From Mesodorylaimus sp. YZB2_4 (taxonomy: Eukaryota > Nematoda > Enoplea > Dorylaimida > Dorylaimidae), in NCBI GenBank assembly GCA_030248295.1, contig JASANH010001018.1:124001-188000 (forward strand): 64,000 nt of DNA, in the 5' to 3' direction. The notes under the pieces are model-generated. The model was not told the DNA's origin. It made no database searches and saw only the letters and a list, made by a program, of their open reading frames with translations. This document shows positions 35,941-48,409 of the stretch, piece by piece; the stretch's first letter is position 1, and each line of letters begins with the position of its first letter. The position numbers were made by a program, and so were the translations under genes.

Positions 35941-36369
35941 TCAAAAAACATCAGTGCTGTATGTCCACGCCAATTCAGAACTCAATTTGTTCCATAAAAT
36001 AATGGTCGAATGTTCAAAGCACTGCTCAAAAGCCTTGGTCCTAGTGCTATTTTCAGGTAAAAACAGTGAATGCTCTTTCTTCACTCTCTCACTCATCCTC
36101 CTACCAAGCTTCAATACATGTCTGAAACGAGCATTCGGATAATCGTGCCTACCATGATAAAATTTATGAAACTGGACTAGCTTTAGTTCCTGTCGCCTCC
36201 GAGCCAAAGGCTGCCATCCAACAACTGATAAAAGGTCTTCATATTTACTGGACCAATCGTTGATGATAAGACGGAGAGCGTATCTCTTGGCACGTTCCAA
36301 ATTCTCAATGTCAGCCTTCAAAATCGGATCCCATGCCTGACAGGCGTATTCCATGCCAATGCCTGACAA
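35941..36369 (-). mobile_element. 3' end of a non-LTR retrotransposon (LINE) reverse transcriptase
   Basis: The minus-strand frame begins GIGMEYACQAWDPILKADIE and continues NLERAKRYALRLI, then VVGWQPLARRRQELKLVQFH and ends ILWNKLSSELAWTYSTDVF. This is the C-terminal region after the polymerase domain of Jockey/CR1-type elements (pattern 'LEYAS..W.P....I..LE..Q..A.R.I ... L.W.PL..RR ... WN.LP'). The catalytic part is absent upstream, so this is a 5'-truncated copy, as LINEs usually leave. Confidence 0.7.
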
Positions 36370-38304
36370 GGAACTGTACTGTAAGTATACCCACGCCTAT
36401 CGCACTGTGGTGAAAGAAACTTACCGTAGCGAAACGAAAAATTTTGCTCACGAACTGACAAGAGGAATGTGAAATAACGTAATGGCGTCCAGGTTCTTGC
36501 ACTTTTCAATATCGAAACCTTTACTGCTCTCACATGGCCGTAACAGGCTCGGGGCTTTAAATGCGCTCCATCTGCTGGGACTGCTGTGGTAGCACGCTGG
36601 TCTGGTAGTCCAGAGTCGAGGGTCCAACTTTTGCTCAAAGTTCAGATTTTTGTGCGGTGTGTACCTTGATTGGAAACAGGGACTCTTCCCAGTTCTACTG
36701 CTACCTAGCTACAGAAAACAGCAGTCTATTCATGCTATTCGTCCCGATAATTCCCTCATCTGGGCATCACCAGCTAGACAAGTCTCCCCGAAGACGGCCA
36801 CAATTCAGCGGCGTGAATATTCGGAGATTGAGTCAGTAGGTGATTGATTGCTTATTTGCCTTTCGACCGGAAGACGACTCTCATCAATTTCTCAAAATAT
36901 ATTTACTTGCCTGTTCCTGCCATCGGTTCAGCCGTCTCGCGTAAGAGCATAGTAGACACGTTCTTCATTTCAGTTCCTTGTTCGCCATGACTAGCCGTCA
37001 GCGAGCTGTTCACATATTTTCTTCTACTGATCGTGAGCGAGGGGTACTGACAAATTAGGCTCGGTTAATACCTGTTGCGGATTTGTTCTGTTACTGGGAT
37101 AAAAGACACGTATAGTTCGGGTTAAATTTGTGCCCGAGCTTGGACAGCACCGATGTAGGAGATTAGATTATTTATGATAATTTTTTAGCTCATTATTGTG
37201 TCTTGTTATTGTCCGAGAATGAAAGTCCTGATTTAAACAGGATAATAACGAGCGTAGTACAGATCCGTTCGAGTAGGTGGGTGGCCCGAAAATCGGTCGG
37301 CTACAAAGTTGCTGAGGTCCTCCGCATGTCACCTTTCTTCAAACTCTAATGGAAAAACATGTTTTACCTCTACCCCTAAGACGATGGATACTGAAAAAAA
37401 CGACTGATTCTGGCAAGCCGCTGTTGTGATTGCTGTTAAAAGGAGCGAGGGCGACGGATTTTCCTCCAGAAATGGCATAAATTTTGTTCCCAGCCTCAAG
37501 ACCATCTAAACTGTTTGACAGGAATGGGTGGATGCTAGATTGGACAATCAGACATTATCACAAAAATGACTTTTAAGATTGTGGTTCAGAGTGCTTTTGT
37601 CAGCGTTGGTGAGTTTCATTTTTTCCAGCACAGTACGACGTGTGTGTGGCGGAGGGGACAAATTTCACCAACCAATTGTGTCTGCAGCTTTCCAATAGTC
37701 TCCTTTTCACTGATTGATTATCACCTTTCCTGAGATTGCTTGTCTGATAGGTACACCCGTGTATTACATACTATTATCATTTCTTGCGCGTGTAATAGAA
37801 GGAGCAAACTATGCACGAAAATGCGGCGTAGAATAAGGAAACTAACTACACTTCGAGCAACTCGATCATCCGTTCTGCTCTCCTGGCCAGGCTCCGCGCG
37901 ACTTCCATGTGTTCAAAAAATTGAAGAGCCAATGCGAAAGGTGTACAGTATAAGCTGATATGCACGCTAAAGTTCCAGAAGCCCGCTGAAAAAACGGGTA
38001 GACATCATCAAGAGACCTCGAAAATTTATCCGCTAGTCACTTCCGGAAAACTTATTTTGGATTAGCAAGGCTTTTGCACACAGCATTTTAAGAGCGACAG
38101 AAAAGACAGTCAAGAAAGAATTTTTATGCAGAATGATGGGAAAACGTTGGATGATTGTTGATTTCCGTAATTAGTGGTTTTGGACACGCAACTGTGATAT
38201 CTGAATCACGTATTTCCCCATCGAAATGCTGCCCCCTGATAAGGCGATCAAGTTTCAATTTTTACCGCGAACTCGAGGAAATCCAACATGTCCATCAAAT
38301 AAGC
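36370..38304. other. No gene seen
   Basis: Short random frames only across nearly 2 kb. Confidence 0.4.
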
Positions 38305-39452
38305 ACAATTCACGCCATTGGGTTCACAACACCACTCGCAAGCACCCCCTCGTCTTCTTAGAACAGCAAAAATAATTTCCCTAAACTTTTGACTAAAAGC
38401 CATGTAATAATAAAAATGGCAGCTGTGCGAGTATGCATCCGCTGCCAAGACAAGAATGACAGAGACATAACTCTGAGAGGCATATGCCCTCTGTCGACTC
38501 CGATTCTCCTCGTAGGTCCTCGTAGGTAGCGTTGCTAGAATGAAAGAGTCCGCAGTGTCTCTATAATAGGAAAGGAAATTGGTCAAGTAGCTGAAGAAGA
38601 TGGATATCGAAGTCAAGATGGAAGGAATCCCCTCGCACAGTTGTAAAACGCAGAGCGACTGGTTGATCTTGATTTGGTTAAACGGTTCATTCTAGCCTGG
38701 ACTCCTTGAGCGATGCAGTTTGCCCAGAAGCCTCTGTTTCCTTGGTCATCCTAACCAGACCAGTGACCACAGTGGCTGTGAACACCAGCATCAGGACCCT
38801 TCTAGGCCTCTAAGCACACGATCAGACAGGGCCATGGCCAGTCGCGGGCTGGTTCCATTGTTGTACTTGACCTCGATATCGTAGTACGTGAAGGGGATGT
38901 CGTAAGCCACAGCGAACAGGCCGATACCCGCGATCACCCCTGCGGCAACCCACTTTTTATCCAAACTATTGTGCAAGGCTGGTTCAGTGCAGGCCACGGA
39001 CCGGTCAAATGCTGTCCATAGAACTAGGATATGTGCAGTCTTAGCAGCAGCCCCACATAGCCCCAAACAACGACCGCTATTGTTTCCTAGGGCAGTTTGC
39101 CACTGCGATTGGTCAATCGGGTGAGCACATAGGAAATCATGTAGACCAAATCGATTGCGTTTATGGCTCTATAGTAAGCGAATGCTGGGGCATTGAATTC
39201 CTTGCATGAATACGCCACGAATGCTAGAATGCTGCTGATGATGCCAATCACGCCAGCCACGAGAAGTATCGTGCGGTAATAGGTGGCCATCAGATGAGGC
39301 CGCAATTTGGTCAGGCGGATAGCATCGCACGCAATCTCGGCCAGCCGATCGGGATCGTCGAATATGTTTGGAGTATGGAGCGTCTGAATGAGCCCTTTGG
39401 CAGAGGGGTACTGCAGGCAAGCGATAATGGTCCGGCTGATAGCGTTGTCCAT
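38305..39452 (-). pseudogene. Decayed 7TM receptor copy (7TM-C)
   Basis: Fragments in different frames align in order to 7TM-A. The first (39452 leftward) starts MDNAISRTIIACLQYPSAK and includes ILLVAGVIGIISSILAFVAY. The second (38791-39066) includes AAKTAHILVLWTAFDRSVAC and YDIPFTYYDIEVKYNNGTSP. The third (about 38305-38616) includes SISIFFSYLTNFLSYYR and AADAYSHSCHFYYYMAFSQK. Frameshifts lie near 39080, 38795, 38690 and 38340. A duplicated TCCTCGTAGG at 38510 adds residues. The AG|AAATGG start context is conserved. This copy is older or less constrained than 7TM-B. Confidence 0.85.
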
Positions 39453-40427
39453 TTCTGCAAGTTCCTGACAGATGCTTGGACCAGATGAAGACAGCACAAG
39501 CGCGGGAACAGTTCGAGCTGAAAATATATCAGGTCTGCTTGGTTAGTCCTTTTGTCAAGAGGGATGGCCATTCAAAAAACTTGCCTTTGCGTAAGTGAGC
39601 TCGGACTGTTTATCACCGACAAATTGGTATAATACTTGTGAGCGAGAATTCGAGAAAGAGGGAAAGCAATTGTATGAGACCTACGGATCACTATGATGCA
39701 TCATTTTACCTTCATTGGGAAGTGTAGTTGGTACGAACTGCCCCAAGCAGGCGACAAGCAGCACCTCCTCCCCCCTTGTCAGCCACTCTGATCGTGGACA
39801 GGTGACTTTGAGGCAGAAGGCGAAATAGGAAAAAAGAGATGAGAGGCGCAAGAACATAAAGCAGAGGCATCGAGAACGAAGGAGCAAAATATTTGCTACA
39901 AGGCAAACAATTAAGGGAAGGCCATCTGGAAGGCGTGGGTACTATCATCTGCACTGACTCAGGAAACTGCTTGCTACAGGGGAAGTCCACGCCAGTGACT
40001 ACCGAGCGTCACTACTCTTGCTCACGACAGCAGGTAGTTCGAATCACACACGGGTTGTGAAAGCTCTCTGGTCTTCTAGGCTGCGGACAAGCATATCCAT
40101 GTTTGGCAAGCATACACGATACATGCCATAGATAATGCATTACAGGCTTGCGTCGGCAATTCTACAGTATTTTCGCAGGGCAAAGAAAATACCGAGTAAA
40201 TTCCTCCTCACTGCAGCTGATCACACGGGAAAGACGCCAGTTAGCTGCCAGTGGCATGGAGGTCTCGGAAATAAGCGAGCTGGTCATTGATGTGTCTGAT
40301 TATGAGTCACTGACGCAATTTAAATTCCTGAATGCACAGTTTCTGACTGTTCCAGTCAGGCTCAGTCGCAGTTCAGGTTATGGAACATACGAGAGAACAG
40401 GTTAGTGGCATCAATAGCCCCCCTGTA
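39453..40427. other. No gene seen
   Basis: 3' flank of the mucin-like gene and 5' flank of the 7TM-C pseudogene. Nothing is supported. Confidence 0.4.
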
Positions 40428-41991
40428 TCACTTCTGCTTCAACAAGACAGTGTTCACATTCACCCTTTCGTAGATTGCGTCGGAACGTTCGGAGCTGGAG
40501 TGAATTGTACTGGTGCTCGGCAAGGGCGGTTCGGTTTTCTTTCGCCAGAACTGCAACACAGACCAACGCTTGGATGTGGTTGGACGGGCTTCCGAGTGCC
40601 TCGTTGTGGTCGAGACCAAACCGGATCGACGTCGAGTCACGTAGACGGCCACAGCGATGGCGATGGAAGCAATTATGGCCGCAGCGGCGGCGAATATGAA
40701 CCAGCCCCACCACGGGAACTTGCCTGAATGGAGTAGGTGTAAGGGCCAGAATAGTTCACGCCACTGCCTTCTTACTCTGTTTCGTCAATGAGGGCGATGA
40801 CGGCGGATTATGTACCGCTGCAGGATTGGTTGACGGGTTATCAGCACGATTGCGACCAGTGTCCTCGCTGACCTCCGGCACCGACATTTTCACAGTGGAA
40901 TTCTCCAATGGCTCCGTCGTAACGTGTCGATCGGATAGTTCACTGGTAAGACTAAACTGCGTGTGATTCTGATGATTCGATTTAATGTCGCCGACGGAGG
41001 GGATGAATTCCCCGGACGCTGTCACGGCAGCAGTTGACAGCACCGTCGGAGGGCTGGTGGCAGCAGACATCGACATGGCCGAGCGAGTCGAAGCTGCCTC
41101 GACGCTCGATCCAGTTGCGGACGAAATGGTCGACCGAGACGATAAAGGGTTGTTCATATCTGTCGATGACTTGGACGTTGATTTCGATTCTCCCGAACGA
41201 GGTGTCAAAGTTGTCAAGACAGTCGACGCAGGCTGACTGCTTGAACGAGGTGTCGTCGTCGTCGTGGCGGTAGGGATAGTCGTTAGCGTCGTTTTTGACG
41301 ACGACGGTGGGCTGGTCGCCTTCGGAATAGACGTTGTCACAACTATGTGCGAAGATTTCGGCGTTGTTTCTGAGGTCGGCGGCACAAACGGAACTCGCTT
41401 GAATATCATTTTTGACTTCGTTTTCGATTCTGAATGGAGATACTGGAATCTGCATCTAGATTCGGCACATATATAGTCATACAGCCCTGCACATACCTTT
41501 CGGGGAACTAAGAATGGTAGATGCGGTTTCATCTCGCGTCACTCCAACCGACAGCTGACCATTTCGTGACGCCCGTCCTGGAGACTTGTCGGTTTGCAGG
41601 CCCGTAGTTCTCGCTGGTTCAGCCGCATTGTACTTTGATTTTCCCACGGCGCCAGTCACAGTTCGATTTAGCTTATCCCAGAAGCCGATGTTTTCCGAGC
41701 CTGAAGTAAATTATAACAGACTGGGAAAACTTCATTAGCGTACTCTTAGAAAACTCACTTTTGACTTGTTTCCAGTCTTTGCTTCGCACATTTTCCGACG
41801 AGAAAACTTTCTCGAATGCACCTGAAACGTAGTTTATAAATCGCATAATTGAGGCAGCAACCCTTATAATATATAATAAGTGTACCAATCTCGCTGGCCA
41901 TCCCTGTGCCGGTGGTCTCGTTCTCGGCAACCACCCACATTATCTTGATCATTACAATCAGAAGAAGCACGAGTCTGCTGCAAGTGCACAT
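40428..41991 (-). CDS. Mucin-like single-pass membrane protein, five exons
   Basis: Exons (minus strand): 41991-41886, 41821-41759, 41700-41497, 41429-40776, 40723-40428. All four introns are short (51-67 bases), GT-AG and phase 1, and join one frame of 440 residues. Residues 1-22 (MCTCSRLVLLLIVMIKIMWV plus VA) are a signal peptide. Exons 2 and 3 encode a charged region with SSEN repeated across the junction. Exon 4 is a Ser/Thr/Pro-rich stalk of about 200 residues (TTTTTPRSSSQPAST), expected to be heavily O-glycosylated. Exon 5 starts with a Trp-rich juxtamembrane KFPWWGW and a clear helix FIFAAAAAIIASIAIAVAVY, stopped by TRRR, then a 69-residue basic cytoplasmic tail ending YERVNVNTVLLKQK. 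A type I surface protein is inferred; no known family was recognised. An ATG further upstream in the frame is possible. Confidence 0.8.
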
Positions 41992-42482
41992 TTTCGAGCA
42001 ACCGCTCCAAGCCCTTACAACACAAAACAATAGCAACTTGGTGCACAATTTATGTGCCTTAGTGTCTGTAAACTGCAGTGTAAAGTTGCGCAGCTTTACA
42101 CTACAAAGCCGCATTTTTAAGGAAAGGCTCATTTTCTCTGCCAAAACACGCGCTCTATTGTCTTTACTCTCCAAAAGTGGTTGTGTGTTTAGCCTACTGT
42201 GCACAACAGGGTTTAAGACTGTGCGATGATGAATTTGAACTACGCGCTTTCCCGCCTTCTGCTGCTTATTGCAAAGCGCAATATTTTTTGGTGTTGCGGC
42301 TAAAGTGCGCAAAGCGGAGAAGTGCAAGAAGTGCCAAAAGAGCAAAAGACTGAAGAAAGGAAAGGGAAGATCGGTTGTTTTCATGATTGGATGCGGTAAC
42401 AAAAACCGGTTTTATTATAGTTTTCAGTGCTCTAACTAATAATTTTCGTATAAATGAGGTGTTTATTTGGATTTATTTAAAA
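41992..42482. promoter_or_regulatory. Shared divergent 5' region
   Basis: The mucin-like gene (minus) and the large gene (plus) start head to head, 491 bases apart. The space must hold both promoters and leaders unless upstream non-coding exons exist. I see no clear TATA box. Confidence 0.4.
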
Positions 42483-45400
42483 ATGGATACCGATCGGAAG
42501 GCAAAATCATTTAGTTTAGAGTCGCCAGAACCCGAGGTAAGGTATTGTCACTATATTGTGTCACTGGGCGAAATGTCGCCATTTTTTGTGTTAAACTGTG
42601 AAGAAAGATTGTGGTGTTGCTCAATACTGTATACTTTAATTCGCATATCGTTAAATTCTTGTAACGATTTTGAAAATAAGTTGGGTTTTTATGTTGGGAG
42701 GGCAACCTTATGCGCTACTGTATTTTGACAATTAATCCTAGTCATATGCTTTTTCTGGAATTTTTTGGTGGAATATTTAGCTACACTTCGGAAAAATTTA
42801 GCCATCAGAACTATCTTTCCTATCATTCGCCTTTTGAAAGATAGTAAATACATGTTTCGAATTCAGGCTACAACTGGTCATCGGAACGCATCAGCGACTG
42901 CGAGCTCGGTTGCGGATTTACGAGGTCTGGCTGACGATGATTATAGAGCACTACTGAATAAGGCGGTCATGCCGGATTATCCTAAACGGAAAGCCCAATC
43001 CACGAGTTCTGATGCTTCTCAAAGGCGGGTCGATGCGGCTGCCATATCATCGGATGACGCTTTAGGATCGACGGGTTCGTCCAAAGATGTGGAAGATATT
43101 TATGGTATTCTAAAAACAGAGGCTGATCGCGATGTATCGCGAGAAGATGAAGCGCATGGTAAATGTTGCTATTTGGTCAGATTTTCTTGTTTCCTGAAGG
43201 ATGAGAGGATTTTATTTGTAGATACTCATTTTGAGCAAAGGAAATTGGGAAAATCTGCTAGTCATGTACGTAAATCTGCAAACAGTTTTCCATTTACATT
43301 CGAAAAGTCTATTTATGATTTAGGAATCTTGCCAGTCGAGGTCCATGTTTTACGGTCGTCATAGCGGTACGATAACTCATGTCGATGTCGATGCTGCAAT
43401 GAATTTTTTCGTAAATTAGTTTAGAATTTTTCTGAATTTCTTATTCTAATAGATATTTCTTTTTAAGCGTCTTCAATCAAAAAACGACGATTCTATTGGT
43501 GCCGCTGATTGTGGCCATCGCAACGAGGCTCGTTTATTTCCTAGTCGAGATTCAAGCACGCCGTTCCCTGCGGCCGACAGTGGTCGCTCAGGTCGTCGTA
43601 GTCCGGGTGCTGCGGCAGTTTTACGTCGCCAACACGAAACCTATGATCAACGGGGATTGAATCGATCATATAGCAGCAGCGCTACTGGGAATTGGACATC
43701 GATCAACGACAAGAGCAACTCGTCAGATTGGAATACCGAGGACGACTCGCTCGATGCTCATCGTCTTATGGCTAAAACATTTAATACTGGCCTTAGTGAA
43801 GAGTAGGCTAGAATATTTTGTTTTTCAAAGGATTTTTCTAAAATTTTTTTTTAGCCGGTCAAAATTACGAGATTTTTTAAAATGGAATCCAACGGAAGGG
43901 ATGGAAATTACGAGCGACTCGGAACCAGTCGAGCTGAAGGCGATGAGAAAAGTAAATGCATTTTTGTCTTCGGAATCGGTAACGGCGCATCATGGTGGAA
44001 AAAAACCGAGATCAACCAGTCAGCATGGTCATAATAATCGATCGTATTCAAAACAAAGTAAGGTCAATAATCTTCGTGGGGGGGGGGGGGGGAGATTACT
44101 CAGAAAACACCGTTGTGAGTCCCAGCCGCAGGTAATTCCTGACTTATATTTGGGTTTTAATTTCAGCAGAGGACGATTACGATCGCATGACCAGAAGCGA
44201 TATGGGATCGATCTCTGGCATCAAATCACCGCCTCGTATGTCGAAATCGTTTCGTCGAAAACGTACGCAACAAGACGAACGCACATTACTTAGCGAACAC
44301 CTGAACGGATTTCGTGGACGAGACAATTTGAATGATTTACTCGATTATATCGAAGGAACGGACGCATCGAAAAAGTCTCAAAACGATCATCAAAGCAAGA
44401 AAACAAAAAAGAAATCGGCTTCCGAAAGTGGTTCGAATACGAGCAATAATGCAACTAACAATCCGTCAAATAATGGTATTACGAAAAAAGAGAAAGTTCG
44501 ACGATCAACCGAAGGCGATGATGGAACGTCGGCCTTCGCCGCACTCAAGTCCAGCAATGCGGCCGCTGGTGGGACATTGAGCTATAAGCACAGAAGTACT
44601 GATTCGTTGGGATTGTCCTATAACGAAGATGATCGTCGTCCGTTCGTTAATGTTGGCAAATCGACGTCCTCCGACGATGGTATTGGAAGCGGTCGACTGT
44701 ATTGCGATAATGTAGCCAACGACGAGGCGATTGGCGACACTTCCGTGAACGATGCGCTGATTGCACAGCGATTGCAATTGGAAGAATTAGAAGCAGGGTT
44801 TGAGATTGGGAATAGGGAAGACACGGGGTGCGGACTAACCAGTGGATTGGCCAATGCTCTGATCGACGATGGACAATTTATTCCAGTGACGAATAAGAAA
44901 CAGAAGAAGAATAGGACTGAGCAATTTCGAAATAGTGCAACAATGCCGTCTCAAAGATGTGGACGAAGTGCGAGAGGCAGGGCGACGGGCGATGGCAATG
45001 GAGCTAGTGCCAAACGATCAGTGACGCCCCCCGCTCGAGAAACGGCCGCGTCGAGTGGACGAAGAAGAAGAAATTCTTTGGACTATTCTCGAGTTGTGGG
45101 CGATCGAGTCACTTCGGCGGATTTGAGGAGACAACCGACCGAATCTATTGTTGGAACAACATTGACGAAAGAATCTGCTTTTTCTAAAACTGATTCCATT
45201 GATGGAACGCCGATTATAAATACGTCATTGGACGAATCGACGGATTTGAGTAAACCATCCTACGCCAATGTGGCGAGTCGTTATTTTCATTCACCACCGA
45301 ATTTGGGCGATTTTATGGCTCAAGCTACGACGAATAAAGACAAATTTAGTAAGAAACGTTCGTCAAATTTCCCGGGCTCGAGAGGTGAACGAACGACGAA

Positions 45401-46633
45401 GGACGACGGCGAACGAAGCGCGTCGGGCAATCGACAAACGCCGAGGCAAGCGTCGTCGCTGAATGCTTCGCGAAGTAGTTCGCCAGTGAACATTCCCACG
45501 GCTGTCGCCACGAATTTAGCCAATGCGTCCAGTCCTGATCTAAAAAATTTCACAGGGGATTCTCTTTCGTCTTCTACTCAACCGATAAGACGAACTTATG
45601 CGACGATTGCCGCCGATAAACGACGATTGACTCAGAAATCGATGACTTCGGGTCGGGAAGCGGCGAGTGGCGTGGATGCTGCGGTTGTGGAGAAGGAGGT
45701 CGAGGTTGGAGTGAATAGCCTTGATGGTAAGAAGTGTGAAAGGGTGCAAAATGAAATTGCCGATGGCAATGCTTGGACGAGTCCCGGTGGCGGATGCGAA
45801 TGTGTAGTGTCGACGAATGCGTCTCTGAAAAAGTGTGTTATGGATACGGCTGTGAACACGGAACCGATGGTTGGCCAGATTGCGGCCACAACGACGACAA
45901 ATCTCGGTGAAAGTGCATTTATATTCGAACAAACCCCATCGACTTCGGAGGCTCGTGGAGTTATTCGAAAAACTGGTGATCGATCGTCCTGTAGCGGAGT
46001 GTTCGATTTGCCCGGAACGTGCAATGGTGGAAATTCGTTAAAGACTGAAATAATTGAAACTAAAATGAATTCGAATTGTAATCGAGAAAGGCGCAATTCT
46101 TGTCCGGTGCAATTTTTGGACAAAGCTGGCGCCGCGTTTGATCCGCAAGCATTGACACTTTCTGGTTTGACTTTTGTTTATGGGGACGAAGAGGTTTTGG
46201 CAATTCAGGACGCGTTGGAACGATCGGCTCCGGCTAGTTCGCCTCAAATGCCAGAGACGACGAGTTCGAATGGCGGGGACGGCCATTTGTCGAGGGAGAT
46301 TGATCAGGAGAGAAGGATACCAAATATGGCGGACGTGGCTGCGGCCAACAAGATGTCCGTCAAGATGCTTCGGGATATGGTCGATTACGCTAGGAAAGGT
46401 AGGCGGCCAGTGGGCATGGGGTGATCCCACGTCAGTCTCCTCTATTTACAGTAGATAGGTGCTCGGTGCTCTTCAGAAGAGAGTGTAAAGTGCTGAAAAT
46501 CTTGATCGATTTCTTGCCGCAAAATTATTCGCAGTCATCCTGTAATGACAATACAGAAAAACAATTGCGTGCAACCTCAGCGAAGTGGGCTCTGGGTGAG
46601 GCTGTTCGAAAAGTGCCGGCCATGTTTAGAAGG
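42483..46633 (+). CDS. Large Ser/Asn-rich protein of unknown family, at least seven exons
   Basis: Exons: 42483-42536, 42867-43158, 43222-43265, 43468-43802, 43855-44057, 44167-46398, 46452-46633. GT-AG borders and phases agree throughout, giving at least 1114 residues. The start MDTDRKAKSFSLESPEPE is a short first exon. Exon 2 has a conserved-looking block DLRGLADDDYRALLNKAVMP. The exon 5-6 junction gives TEDDYDRMTRSDMGSISGIK, then LNDLLDYIEGTDASKK. Exon 6 (over 2.2 kb) is mostly low complexity (SNTSNNATNNPSNNG; KKQKKN) and ends with a denser block, ERRNSCPVQFLDKAG and GLTFVYGDEEVLAIQDALE. Exon 7 adds a helical-looking domain (VLKILIDFLPQNY, ALGEAVRKVPAMFRR). No signal peptide or membrane helix is seen, so the protein is probably cytoplasmic or nuclear. 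Downstream exons are likely: a donor follows 46633, and near 46775 a frame reads DQEFYKRTFKASDFEDEK. I do not recognise the family. Confidence 0.75.
44078..44092. repeat. Poly-G tract inside intron
   Basis: Fifteen G in a row, within the 109-base intron between exons 5 and 6 of the large gene. Confidence 0.85.
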
Positions 46634-48409
46634 GTGAGATCAAGGAAAATGGGGAAATATTGTCAAGAGTTTAAAAAGTTCAGATTTTTAAATTGGAAGA
46701 TAGGCGCAAAATTTAAATTTTGACAGGATATTAAAGATATTTTGTAGTGTATTGTAAAAAAAATTTTTTAAGATCAGGAATTTTATAAACGAACTTTCAA
46801 AGCGTCTGATTTTGAGGACGAGAAAGCAAAGCTGTACAAAAAGTTCTATTTTCCTTGACACATTTTTGGACTTGCTTGATTTTCGAAGGATCCAAATTTC
46901 ATTTTCACAATCTATGCATTCATTGCCATCTTATAGCCAGCCGTCAATTCCAGACCTCTTTGGGCAATGTAAAATGGTGTTTGCCGATCGCATTTGATAT
47001 AACCGAAAAAGAGATTTTTCGCTCACTTCATCTTGATAAGTTTGAAACCTGAACAGGTCGGCAAGGATCCTCGATCTGTTCTTTTAAGACTATTGTCAAA
47101 AGTATTTTTAGTTGTTGCGGCCAGAGGTGCTGCGAAAATAGACAGTTTTATTTTGCACTTCTAAGAATATGAGTTTGCAGGTAGCTAAAGTGAGTCACAG
47201 GTTGAAACACGGAGTCCTGGGTCAAGGTCTGTTGAGGAGGTTTTTTGAATCGCAAGGTTTCCCGCTATTTTTTAGATTGGATTTTTGGCATGAAGTTTTT
47301 CCTGCTTTTCAAAGTTTCGTCCGAATCCAGTGCGGGGGGGGGGAAGGGGGGTAATATGGATAGGTAGACCGTTAACCTGCAGCATGACCAATTCATCGAT
47401 ATGAGGGCGGATCAATCTGGATATGATCCAACTGCTGGATCGGCAAATAAATTTTCTTTGCGTTATCTGCTGGAAAATGATATGGGGCGTACTGTAATGA
47501 GAAAGTCCCATTTTTCTCTCAAGTCTGTATTAACTCCCGGTTTAGGGGGTGTTCAGTTCCTGTGTCCTTGCTATGCTATCCTCCTCTCCCTCCTTCGGGG
47601 GAGTGATCTAGGCCCAGGGTCGGATTGGTCGACGCTGGGATTACCTCCCAGGCGTGATTGCCACAGTCGCGTGTAGCACTCCCCCCCCCCCCCCTGTAAG
47701 TCGCAGCATAGCGGTGGATCGACCTCCTCAGTAAATGAGTAATGCTTAATTTTTAGCATGGAATGAATTCACTCGTGATCCCGCTTCGACTATTTACTAC
47801 AAGATCACGGACAATCCCTAGTGTGGGCAGTTAATCCAAATGCTTTTTCTGAGAATTGAGCTGCTTTGTTGCCATAAAATGCAAGCAAAATGATGAACTT
47901 TATTTTTGTGAGCACTGCTTTGAGTTTTTCTCTGCATTTGAGCATTGTATGTACAGGAGAGCGTAGACTGAGCCAAATTTGTGACTGCGAAAGTACTTTT
48001 GTGCATCCCGTGTTCTGTTGTGCAGTTTTTGCGAACTTGCTACCGATTTGTACATAGCTAGTTTAGATATGCTTGCATAAGTTGGGATGGCCGCTTGCTG
48101 TTACCAATGTCTGCAGATGTAGCATATTTTATGTCCTGCTTGGTGAGTGGGTCGGGAGACAAGGTTGCTGCATGTCCTGCTAGGCGGGTTGATAGGCGGC
48201 GCGGGATAACGTTGCCGAGGGATGTGCTAGGGTCGGAACTGATTGAGCGTGTGTCTGCGTTATGCGCTTGCAAAATATTTTTTGTGCGCTGATCTAAATT
48301 GAAAGTTAATAAGAATTTACTTTTCCTATAACTCGTTCTTATCTGAATCAACAAATTGTAACAGCACCTAGTTCGCATTCGCAGCTAAATCCGTCCTAGT
48401 CACGAGTAA
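46634..48409. other. Convergent 3' region, partly possible terminal exons
   Basis: The large gene (plus) and the PDSS1 gene (minus) converge here. Terminal exons of the large gene may lie near 46775-46860, but the phase of the last donor does not agree with the best-looking frame, so none is annotated. A 14-base C tract is at 47681-47694, and mixed G-runs at 47334-47352. Nothing else is supported. Confidence 0.4.
47681..47694. repeat. Poly-C tract (14 bases)
   Basis: An uninterrupted run of 14 C. Confidence 0.9.

Noticed and set aside
40982-41455. Alternative minus and plus frames across the mucin-like exon
   Set aside because: Low-complexity Ser/Thr codons leave other frames open. Only one frame joins the signal peptide and membrane exons in phase.
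44332-46458. Other frames overlapping the large exon 44167-46398, on both strands
   Set aside because: They are short shadows inside a 2.2 kb exon with consistent phase on both sides.
47401-47676. 91-codon plus frame between the large gene and PDSS1
   Set aside because: It shows no link to either gene and runs towards the poly-C tract.
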